Source: Propionibacteriaceae bacterium (GTDB lineage: Bacteria > Actinomycetota > Actinomycetes > Propionibacteriales > Propionibacteriaceae). Taken from it: a stretch of DNA of 32,591 nucleotides. The stretch spans positions 1 to 32,591 of the forward strand of contig JADLEH010000406.1 of NCBI GenBank assembly GCA_020846255.1, given 5' to 3'. A program made the position numbers and the translations under genes. The notes under the pieces were generated by a model. It worked only from the letters and a program-made list of their open reading frames with translations. It was not told the origin of the DNA and searched no databases. Shown here in pieces: positions 16,095 through 22,949 of this stretch (the first letter of the stretch is position 1; each line of letters begins with the position of its first letter).

Positions 16095-17491
16095 TCCGCG
16101 CCACCACGATCCGGGTGGGTGGCGTTGGGCGACTCGCCGGCAGGCTGGCGCCGCTGGTCGACTCGGCGCAGGCCTGCATCGCCCGCAACACCGTCCCGGG
16201 GAAGGGACCCGGCGACCCCGCGGCCTTCCTGCAGGCCGGCGGCGCCTATGACACCCCCTGGACAAGGGACAGCGCGATCAACACCTGGCAGGCGGCTGCC
16301 TGGCTGGTGCCACAGGTGGCAGCGGACACCCTGACCATGGTGTGCGAGCCGGACGGCTCGCGGGTGGTCTGGGACACCCAGTGGTGGGACCAGGTGATCT
16401 GGGTGCTCGGCGCCCGTGAACTTGCGCTGGTGACCGGCGACCGGGCCTGGGCCGAGCGGGCCTACCGGGTGGGGGTGGCCACCCTTGCCCAGCTCGACGA
16501 ACGCTGCCTGGATGCGGGAACCGGCCTCTACCGGGGGCCGGCGGTGATGGCCGACGGCATCACCGGCTACCCGCAACGGCTGCACGACCCGCATCGGCCC
16601 GGGGAGTCGTTCGTCCTTGACCATTCGGCGACGCTGCGGATCCACAGCCTCTCGACCAATGCGCTGTACGTGCTGGCCATGGCTTCGCTCGGCGACCTGG
16701 CTGAGGTGACCGGCTCGGATCCCCGGCCGTGGCGGCAACGATCCGCCGAGCTCGCGGCACTGGTCAGGGCACGGTTCTGGCAGGAGGCCGACCGCCGGTT
16801 CGGCTACCTGCTGGTGGACGGCGTCATTTCCAGCGAGCAGGAGGGGCTCGGGCTGGCACTGGCCATCCTCTCCGGAACGGCCACCCCCGACCAGGCGCTG
16901 GCCACCATCGCCGGCCTCCGGCACGCCCCGCGAGGGCTGCCGGCCGTCTGGCCGCCGTTCGCCGGGTACGACCTGGACCGTTTCGGCCGGCACGGTGCGG
17001 CCCTCTGGCCGGTGGTCATGGGCGTCTGGGCCCAGGCCGTGGCTGCCACCGGCGACGCGTCGGCGTTCGGGCTGGAGCTCGACCGGCTGTGCAGCCTGTT
17101 CGAGGGCAGCGGCCTCAACTTCTTCGAGATCTACCACCCGGTGACCGGGTTGCCCGACGGCGGCTGGCAGGTCGGCCGGCACTGGCCGGCCGGACCGGAC
17201 CAGACCTGGTCGGCCACCACCCTGATCGGCACGGTGCTGCACGGCGTCGCGGGCCTGCGGCCCACGCCGTCCGGCCTGCAGGTGCAGCCCTGCCTGCCCC
17301 CGGGCGCCGGGCGCCTGGAACTGCTCGGGGTGCCGTGGCACGGCTCGCACTTCAACCTCGTCCTGCGCGGGGCCGGCAGCCGGATCGATGCGGTCATCGT
17401 TGACTCCAAGGCGGTCTCGACCACAGCGCTGGTGATCACCGATGACGTGCCGAGGAATGTCGAGGTGTTCTGCACCGAGGCGCGCCGCTGA
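16091..17491 (+). CDS. Six-hairpin (alpha/alpha)6 glycosidase-like protein
   Basis: This is a 466-aa cytoplasmic protein with alternating long helices and short aromatic, acid-rich turns, as in clan GH-G/L barrels (GH63, GH37, GH65, amylo-glucosidase-like). Recognisable pieces are YDTPWTRDSAINTWQAAAWLVP near residues 53-75, WDTQWWDQVIWVLGARELALVTGD, the LSTNALYVLAMA helix, and the late DQTWSATTLIGTVLHGVAGLRP block followed by a small beta domain (PCLPPGAGRLELLGVPWHG). The Asp of TRDS and the Glu of SSEQEG are plausible acid/base residues, by inference only. Coupling to the alpha-mannosidase suggests sequential trimming of the same oligosaccharide. I cannot assign a GH family number. Confidence 0.75.
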   Translation: MIRATTIRVGGVGRLAGRLAPLVDSAQACIARNTVPGKGPGDPAAFLQAGGAYDTPWTRDSAINTWQAAAWLVPQVAADTLTMVCEPDGSRVVWDTQWWDQVIWVLGARELALVTGDRAWAERAYRVGVATLAQLDERCLDAGTGLYRGPAVMADGITGYPQRLHDPHRPGESFVLDHSATLRIHSLSTNALYVLAMASLGDLAEVTGSDPRPWRQRSAELAALVRARFWQEADRRFGYLLVDGVISSEQEGLGLALAILSGTATPDQALATIAGLRHAPRGLPAVWPPFAGYDLDRFGRHGAALWPVVMGVWAQAVAATGDASAFGLELDRLCSLFEGSGLNFFEIYHPVTGLPDGGWQVGRHWPAGPDQTWSATTLIGTVLHGVAGLRPTPSGLQVQPCLPPGAGRLELLGVPWHGSHFNLVLRGAGSRIDAVIVDSKAVSTTALVITDDVPRNVEVFCTEARR

Positions 17492-17501
17492 CCTACGGGC
17501 A

Positions 17502-17545
17502 CCGCCCGGATACGGGCGGCGGCACCCGCCGGGTCGGCGGCGGGT
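17502..17545. terminator. Two tandem hairpins between convergent genes
   Basis: Hairpin 1 is CCGCCCG-GATA-CGGGCGG (17502-17519, perfect 7-bp stem). Hairpin 2 is ACCCGCC/GGCGGGT (17524-17545, 7-bp stem, 8-nt loop). They fill the gap between the glycosidase and the ketopantoate-reductase-like stop codons, a likely bidirectional terminator. Confidence 0.6.
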
Positions 17546-18571
17546 TCAGGGCAGCAGGGCCAGCAGCGCGCCCGGGTTGTGCCGGTACGTCTCCAGGCTC
17601 TGCTCACCGGAACTGAGCGCTTCCAGGGTCTCGGTGAGCACGGAGTTCACCGGGGTAGCGACGCCGTGCTCTGCGCCGTACCTTGCCACGGCACCGTTGA
17701 GGAAGCGGACCTCCGTCTGGCCCCTGCCGGAGTGCAGGTCGATGTGGAAGGAAGGCATCTTGTCGCCCCGGCCACCACCGAGGGCCTTCGTCAGTGCCGG
17801 CTGCGCGATGAACTGCGGCAGGCGAGACGCAGCCAGCGCCAGTGCCCGCACCGGGGTGCCGGGCAGGTCGACCGGCCGGTAGCCGAGGGCGGCCATCACG
17901 GCGAGGCATTCGCGCAGCACAGCGATCTCCACCTCGTACAGCCGCCGGTCGGCGAACAGCACCGAGACCGGTTCGTCGAGGATGGCGGAGGTGGCATTGC
18001 CGGTGAGGTTGGTGAGCAGCTTCGACCACTTCATCGGGCCGGGCCGGGCATAGCCGATGCCGTTCAGCCGGGCGTCGTTCAGCGCTGCCACGATCCGCGA
18101 CCCCAGCGGGTGGTCCAGGGCGATCCCGATGCCGCGGCGCTTCTCCTCCACCACCTGGCCGGTGCCGGGCTTGCTGACGGCCGTGGTCACCGTCCCGGTG
18201 ATCACCTGGTCGGCGCCGAGCCGGGCGGCGATCAGCGGCTCGTTGTCGACGCCGTTCTGCAGCGAGAGGATCGGCGGCAGGGTGACGCCGGTGGCCTGCA
18301 GGCCGTCAAGGGCCGCTCCGGTGTCGAAGGACTTCAGCGCGAAGACGGCCACATCGTGGGGGCCCGCGGCCAGCGCCTCGGTGGCGGATCCGAACACCTT
18401 GAAGTTCCGGACTCCGACACTGTGGCCTTCCCGGGTCAGCCGGAGTCCCTGCTCAGCGATCACCTCCGCAGCCGAGGGCTGCTCGCTGTAGGTGACCTGG
18501 TGCCCGGCAGCGGCCAGCGAGCCGCCGACATAGGTACCGATCGCCCCGGCGCCGAGGAACAGGAAGCGCAT
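17546..18571 (-). CDS. Ketopantoate reductase-like (ApbA/PanE family) oxidoreductase
   Basis: This 341-aa NADP-dependent reductase has a Rossmann nucleotide loop near the N-terminus (FLGAGAIGTYVGG), the substrate-region motif LSLQNGVDNE, and the catalytic-lysine helix MKWSKLLTNLTGNA. A conserved Glu sits near FHIDLHSGRGQTEVRFLNGAVARYG, and the C-terminal helices match PanE. PanE reduces 2-dehydropantoate to pantoate in CoA synthesis; many paralogues act on other 2-keto acids. The protein is about 40 residues longer than E. coli PanE and no pan genes are nearby, so a paralogue role is quite possible. ATG 18571 is preferred over ATG 18577, because GGAGG is then 6 nt away. Confidence 0.85.
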   Translation of the reverse strand: MRFLFLGAGAIGTYVGGSLAAAGHQVTYSEQPSAAEVIAEQGLRLTREGHSVGVRNFKVFGSATEALAAGPHDVAVFALKSFDTGAALDGLQATGVTLPPILSLQNGVDNEPLIAARLGADQVITGTVTTAVSKPGTGQVVEEKRRGIGIALDHPLGSRIVAALNDARLNGIGYARPGPMKWSKLLTNLTGNATSAILDEPVSVLFADRRLYEVEIAVLRECLAVMAALGYRPVDLPGTPVRALALAASRLPQFIAQPALTKALGGGRGDKMPSFHIDLHSGRGQTEVRFLNGAVARYGAEHGVATPVNSVLTETLEALSSGEQSLETYRHNPGALLALLP

Positions 18572-18632
18572 GGCCATCCTCCATTTCAGTCGCTGGCAGC
18601 CTTGCACACAGCCATCGGCGGCGAAAGCCGGA

Positions 18633-19196
18633 TCATCCGCGCCACTCCGGGGCGAGCAGCCCCATGACGTAGCAGTCGACCCAGTCGTCGTCGAACCGCA
18701 GTGCCTGCCGCTTGGTGCCTTCGACGACGAACCCCACCTTCTCGTAGACGTGGCGGGCCCTGGAGTTGAACGCGTAGACGTCCAGTTCCACCCGGTGCAG
18801 CCCGACGGCGAAGGCATGGGCCATGCTCAGCCGGACCGCCTCGGTGCCGAGGCCCCGGTTGGTCGCGCCGCTGATCCAGATCCGGAAGCCGCAGCTGAGG
18901 TTCTCCTCGTCGAGGTGGTTGAGCACGGCCTCCCCGACCACCTGACCGCTGGTGTTGTCGAGGACGACCCAGACGATCCGGTCGTTGGCCGTCATCCAGC
19001 CGGCGTAGATCGAGTTGAGCTCCGCCACCGTCCACAGTTCCGGCTCCTCCCCGCTGCTGTGGTGCACCGAACCGGTGAGGCGACCCACCTCGGGGTCGGA
19101 CATCAGCGTCCACAGGGTCGGGACGTCGGCCACCTCCACCGGTCGCAGGGTGACCAGTTCACCGGTCAGCGCCGGCTTGGCGGAGAAGTCCGGCAT
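18633..19196 (-). CDS. GNAT acetyltransferase (RimJ/RimL-like)
   Basis: This 187-aa protein has the N-acetyltransferase fold: LTGELVTLRPVEVADVPTLW (strand 1 and first helix), WVVLDNTSGQVVGEAVL, the acetyl-CoA-binding region ATNRGLGTEAVRLSMAHAF, then RVELDVYAFNSRARHVYEKVGFVVEG and the final strand with DCYVMGLL. It would transfer acetyl from acetyl-CoA to an amine, such as a protein N-terminus, aminoglycoside or aminoacyl-tRNA. Its ATG shares one base with the stop of the upstream RHH gene (TGATG), so expression is coupled. This arrangement resembles RHH-GNAT toxin-antitoxin pairs, but most RimJ/L proteins are housekeeping enzymes. Confidence 0.88.
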   Translation of the reverse strand: MPDFSAKPALTGELVTLRPVEVADVPTLWTLMSDPEVGRLTGSVHHSSGEEPELWTVAELNSIYAGWMTANDRIVWVVLDNTSGQVVGEAVLNHLDEENLSCGFRIWISGATNRGLGTEAVRLSMAHAFAVGLHRVELDVYAFNSRARHVYEKVGFVVEGTKRQALRFDDDWVDCYVMGLLAPEWRG

Positions 19197-19354
19197 CAGC
19201 CGTTCTGCTCGAGCTCAAGACGGTCGAGGATCCAGGAGCGGACCAGTGTGGAAGCGGGCAGGTGTCGGGCGTCCGCGATCTTCTGGATGGAGTTGCTCTC
19301 CTGCGGGCTGAGCCGCACGGAGTAGACGAGGGAACGTCGGGCAGGGGTAGCCAT
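19196..19354 (-). CDS. Small ribbon-helix-helix (CopG-like) DNA-binding protein
   Basis: This 52-aa protein has one beta strand (SLVYSVRLSPQE), then a helix (ESNSIQKIADAR), a short turn, and a second helix (ASTLVRSWILDRL), as in minimal ribbon-helix-helix regulators. Such dimers bind operator DNA with the paired strands. In type II antitoxins a longer C-terminal tail wraps the toxin; here only five residues (ELEQNG region) follow helix 2, so any toxin-binding tail is nearly absent. The start is ATG 19354. A -10-like TACCCT (19362-19367, minus strand) ends 7 nt upstream, implying a leaderless mRNA. GGTATTACC just upstream (19364-19372) is a short palindrome and a candidate self-operator. Confidence 0.75.
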   Translation of the reverse strand: MATPARRSLVYSVRLSPQESNSIQKIADARHLPASTLVRSWILDRLELEQNG

Positions 19355-19418
19355 GTAGTACAGGGTAATACCGGACCGGCTCGCGTGTGCCGGTTGCCGG
19401 CCAGGTCGAATTGCCGCT

Positions 19419-21908
19419 TCAGCCGGCTTGCCAGGTGGAGCCGAGCACGACGAACGCAGAGCCGGTGGAAGTGGCGGCCGCAAGGGCCTCGTCACTGGGC
19501 AACCCGCCGGCGAGGCCGGCGTGGTAGGCGGCCATGGTCGCTGCGGTCTCGGCGTCGGCGACCGGGGCGACGGCCGCAACCACCGAGCTGACGCCGAGGG
19601 CGAGCAGGGTGTCGGCGAGGCCGAGCGGTTCGTCGCCGGGGCGCACCTGGGCCGTGCCGACGTCACAGGCCGAAAGCACCACGTGGCCGGCGCGGACACG
19701 ACCTGCGGGCAGCTCGTGGGCATACACGTCACCGTCGCTCATCCGCAGCGAGGAGAACAGCGGGCTGTCGGCCCGGTGCAGGCCGTGGGCTGCGACATGG
19801 ACGACTTCTGCGGAACCGAGCGCAGCCAGCAACTCCCCACTCGTCGCAGCCTCCCGGAGCCCGGCGGACGGCCAGGCGCCGGCCACTGCGGCAGCCTCGG
19901 CAGCGGCGTGGTCGAGGCCGGGACCGGTGAGGACCTCGACGTGCGGCGCACCCGTCCGCCGCCGTCCGGCCCACCCGGTCGCCGAGCTGGCCACCGTCAC
20001 CGGGACCCCGGCCAGCGATGGCAACCCGCCCCACGGCACGGACGCGACAGCGTGGGTGCCGATCACGACGAGTCCGGGCGAACGCACCCGCCACGGCCGC
20101 ACCAGGGTTTCGTCAAGCCAGGCCAAGCCCGCGGTTAGCGATCCGGCGACCGCCACCCGGAGCGGCCCAGCGGGCTGGTAGGCGATGGCGCGCAGATCCG
20201 CCTGGACCCGCCGGGTGGTCTCGAGGCAGCGGTCGAGCTCGGCCAGCCGCGCCAGCCGCCGCCGGCCGCCGATCATCGCCACCCCCCACAACCCGCCGTC
20301 ATGGGGGAAGAACCACAGCAGGTCGCGGTCGGCGGCGACGATTCGGGCCAGGGCATCGGAGGCGTGGACCAGCGCAGCTGCGCCCAGCTCCTCCTGGCGC
20401 TGCGCGAGGCTCAGCCCGGTCAGTTCGCGGCGCAGGCGGAGCGACTCGGCGCGCCGCGCGGCGGCCTCCGGACCGGCCGGATCCTCCCGGAGCACGCGTG
20501 AGAGCGCCCGCAACCGGCGGGTGAGTTCGGCCTGGCGGGGGTCGGCGGGCGGACGAACCACCGGCAGGCCGAGGCTGCTCCACCGCTCCAGCGTTGTGAG
20601 CACGTCCGTCGGACCCCGCTGCACTGCGAGGTCTATGTCGAGCTGCGCCAGGCGGAGGCTGAGCACCTTGCGGGCAGCCCGCGAGTCGAGGGAGGCGCTG
20701 GCGGCCTGGCTCGCTGCCAGGGCTGACGCCGCGGCCGCGAGCTGGCGTCGCGGCGAGCGTCCGGCTGCGAGGTTGGCCACGGCGGTGGCGTAGGCCAGCC
20801 GGAGGTTGAGGACCAGGCCGAAGGATGCGTTCGGGTAGCGGCGCAGGGCGAGCCGTGCCTCCTCCGGCCGGCCGAGGCGGGCGGCAGCCTCCGCCGCGAC
20901 GACGACGGCGCGGGCGCGCAGCTCCGGATCGCCGAGGTCGACAGCCACCCGCTCATCTTCGGCGGCAGCGGTCGCAGCCTGCTGCAGCCGACGGCCGGTG
21001 GCGAGGTCGGCGTCGCGGACGATCAGGTCGGACTGGGCCGCCGGACCTGCCATCCCGAGCCGGCGGAAGCGTCGCCTTGCCGACCGGGCGGAAGCCGCGG
21101 ACTCGGCGTACTCCCCGGCGAGCAGCAGGGTCCGCGCGCGCTGCATGTCGACCTCGGCCCGCAGCAACCGGTCCTGGCCGGGGCGGCAGGCGGCCCGGGC
21201 CTGGTCGAGCGCCGCGACCGCCTCGTCGAGCAGGCCGGCTTCGTGCAGCACCAGGCCGCGGTCGTAGAGGGCCGTCCCGCGGAACACGTCCGCGTCCATC
21301 CGGTCGGCGACAGCCATGGTCGCGAGCGCCCCGGGGAGGTCCCCGGTGAGGTAGAGGGCGTAGCCCCGGTTGTGCTGGGCCATGAACGCCTGGCGATCGT
21401 CGCCGCCGTCCCTGGCGAGCTCTGCGGCCGCCTCGAACTCGGCAGCCGCCTCACCGGGCCGGCCCAGCCACTGGAAGACCATCCCCCGGTTCAGTCGGAT
21501 CGTGCACTGCTCCAGGGGCGTGAACCACTGCGGCTCCTCGACCACGACCGCCAGCTCTGCGGCCGCTGTGGCCAGGTCCCCGCTGCGCCCGAGGATCAGA
21601 CCACGCTGGCACCGCCACCGCGCGACCAGCTCCGGTTCGCCGCCGGCCAGCAGCCGGGCTTCGTCGAGGCGGGTCTGGGCAGCCGGCAGGCCCCCCAGCT
21701 GGTACTCGGCCACGGCCAGGGTCAGCAGGCAGGCGACCCGGACGGCGTTCTCCGCGGCCGTGGCCGGCTGGTCCGGGGGCGGCACCAGGCGAAGTGCCCG
21801 CGACAGGGTGGCCATTGCGCGCCGGGGCCGGCCGGCCAGGTTCTCGCTGACCGCCTCCGCCCGCAGCGACCGGGCGCGGTCGAGGCCGTCCGGTTCTGCG
21901 ACCGGCAC
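19419..21908 (-). CDS. TPR-CHAT caspase-like protease
   Basis: This 829-aa protein has at least six tetratricopeptide-like helix pairs in the first 450 residues, for example GLPAAQTRLDEARLLAGGEP, GRPGEAAAEFEAAAELARD and GLLDEAVAALDQARAAC, then a helical stretch. The C-terminal CHAT domain is at about residues 590-829. The protease dyad is intact: H708 in VVHVAAHGLHRADSPLFSSL and C748 in LSACDVGTAQVRPGDEPLGL. CHAT is in caspase clan CD; TPR-CHAT proteins such as Csx29 cleave a protein partner when a sensor activates them. The start is GTG 21908, 5 bp after the preceding stop, with a weak ribosome binding site. It is the last gene of the S8-sigma-Ig-CHAT operon. Its substrate and trigger are unknown. 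Confidence 0.93.
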   Translation of the reverse strand: MPVAEPDGLDRARSLRAEAVSENLAGRPRRAMATLSRALRLVPPPDQPATAAENAVRVACLLTLAVAEYQLGGLPAAQTRLDEARLLAGGEPELVARWRCQRGLILGRSGDLATAAAELAVVVEEPQWFTPLEQCTIRLNRGMVFQWLGRPGEAAAEFEAAAELARDGGDDRQAFMAQHNRGYALYLTGDLPGALATMAVADRMDADVFRGTALYDRGLVLHEAGLLDEAVAALDQARAACRPGQDRLLRAEVDMQRARTLLLAGEYAESAASARSARRRFRRLGMAGPAAQSDLIVRDADLATGRRLQQAATAAAEDERVAVDLGDPELRARAVVVAAEAAARLGRPEEARLALRRYPNASFGLVLNLRLAYATAVANLAAGRSPRRQLAAAASALAASQAASASLDSRAARKVLSLRLAQLDIDLAVQRGPTDVLTTLERWSSLGLPVVRPPADPRQAELTRRLRALSRVLREDPAGPEAAARRAESLRLRRELTGLSLAQRQEELGAAALVHASDALARIVAADRDLLWFFPHDGGLWGVAMIGGRRRLARLAELDRCLETTRRVQADLRAIAYQPAGPLRVAVAGSLTAGLAWLDETLVRPWRVRSPGLVVIGTHAVASVPWGGLPSLAGVPVTVASSATGWAGRRRTGAPHVEVLTGPGLDHAAAEAAAVAGAWPSAGLREAATSGELLAALGSAEVVHVAAHGLHRADSPLFSSLRMSDGDVYAHELPAGRVRAGHVVLSACDVGTAQVRPGDEPLGLADTLLALGVSSVVAAVAPVADAETAATMAAYHAGLAGGLPSDEALAAATSTGSAFVVLGSTWQAG

Positions 21909-21913
21909 GGCGC

Positions 21914-22378
21914 TCAGATCTCGACCGATGGGGTGATCACGGGGCGGTAGCCCTCCCGGCGGACGACGAAGTGCGCCTTCCCGCGGGGCAGGCCGTCGAC
22001 GGAGAACCGCCCGCCGTCGTCCGCGACCGTGGTGCGGGTGACGCCCTCGCCGACCACGTCCACCTCGGCGCCCGGGCTGGTCACCCAGCCGTCGACCCGG
22101 ACGTGGCGCGCACCGGCGACCGTTGTGACCATCAGGCTCAGCGAACCGCTGGTGAAGGTCACCGAGTCGGTCTCCTCGCTGCGAACGCCCGCCAGCTCGC
22201 CCATGGTGAGCTCGGCGAGGTCGGCCTCGAGTTCTGCGACGGCGATGGCGAAGTCGATCCGCTCCGCCAGCCCCGGCGGCACCGGGTCGAGGAGGTCATG
22301 GATGCCGGCCAGGTCCCGCAGGAGGAGCTGGTCGATGGCGTCGATCTGCTGGTCGGCGCCGAACTGTTCGGTGCTCAC
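21914..22378 (-). CDS. Unknown 154-aa protein with carboxypeptidase-regulatory-like domain
   Basis: The N-terminal half (residues about 10-65) is acidic and helical, with IDQLLLRDLAGIHDLLDPV and FAIAVAELEADLAELTMGEL. The C-terminal half is a beta-sandwich of the carboxypeptidase-regulatory-like type, ending GEGVTRTTVADDGGRFSVDG and LPRGKAHFVVRREGYRP. There is no signal peptide or membrane helix, so it is cytoplasmic. GTG 22378 lies one base after the sigma-factor stop, with GGGAG upstream. It is wedged between an ECF sigma factor and a CHAT protease, a position suitable for an anti-sigma factor or a protease substrate. That role is inferred only from context; I find no known anti-sigma motif such as the zinc HxxxCxxC. 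Confidence 0.8.
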   Translation of the reverse strand: MSTEQFGADQQIDAIDQLLLRDLAGIHDLLDPVPPGLAERIDFAIAVAELEADLAELTMGELAGVRSEETDSVTFTSGSLSLMVTTVAGARHVRVDGWVTSPGAEVDVVGEGVTRTTVADDGGRFSVDGLPRGKAHFVVRREGYRPVITPSVEI

Positions 22379-22379
22379 C

Positions 22380-22949
22380 TCAGTGCTCCCATCTCGGGTC
22401 GGTTTCCAGGGCCGTCCGGAGTTTCGCCAGGCAGCGGCCACGGGTCGGGCCGATGCTCCCGACCGGCATGCCGAGGCTGGCGGCGACACTGGCGTAGTCG
22501 GGGACCGCGGCGAAAGCGATCACGCGCAGCAGTGCCCGGCAACGCTCCGGCAGATCGTTGACGTGGCGCCAGAGCACCCGCTGCCGGTCACTCAACAGCG
22601 CCAGCTCCTCCGGGGTGGTCGTTGCGGCTCCCTCCGGCAGCCCGGTGTCGGGTTCGGCCTCCCGGCCGTCCAGGCGCAGCAACCGCCAGGTCTCCCGCTT
22701 GACTGTGACCACCAGCCACGACACGACCCCCTTCGGGTCGGTGATGGTGTCGGCGGCCTCGACCAGGCGCACCCAGGCGGTCTGGATCGCGTCCTCGGCG
22801 ATCTCGGTCGGCGCCCGCTGCGAGCGGGCGGTGTGCCAGAGCAGCGGGTTCACCAGTGCGACCAGTTCGCGCAGGCGCTCCCGGTCGCCGTCCCGGTAGC
22901 CGGCGAACGCTGTTGCGGCCTGTGCGCCCAGTGACACTGTCGAGCTCAT
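22380..22949 (-). CDS. ECF-type RNA polymerase sigma factor
   Basis: This 189-aa sigma factor has only regions 2 and 4. Region 2 spans VALVNPLLWHTARSQ (2.1), IAEDAIQTAWVRLVEA (2.2) and VVSWLVVTVKRETWRLLR (2.3-2.4). A linker of about 30 residues leads to region 4, with LPERCRALLRVIAFAAVPDYASVAASLGMPVGSIGPTRGRCLAKLR, a clear HTH. The gene overlaps the S8 protease by 4 bp (ATGA). No canonical anti-sigma gene follows; the small beta-sandwich protein takes that place. The target promoter is unknown. The protein could direct transcription of its own operon, but I see no obvious GGAAC-type -35 upstream of 24541. Confidence 0.9.
   Translation of the reverse strand: MSSTVSLGAQAATAFAGYRDGDRERLRELVALVNPLLWHTARSQRAPTEIAEDAIQTAWVRLVEAADTITDPKGVVSWLVVTVKRETWRLLRLDGREAEPDTGLPEGAATTTPEELALLSDRQRVLWRHVNDLPERCRALLRVIAFAAVPDYASVAASLGMPVGSIGPTRGRCLAKLRTALETDPRWEH

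Noticed and set aside
18572-18817. N-terminal extension of the ketopantoate reductase-like protein
   Set aside because: It runs through the GNAT gene in another frame and would precede the Rossmann loop that normally starts the protein.
22380-22949. Sigma factor as a LuxR-type regulator
   Set aside because: Both sigma region 2 and region 4 are present with the correct spacing.
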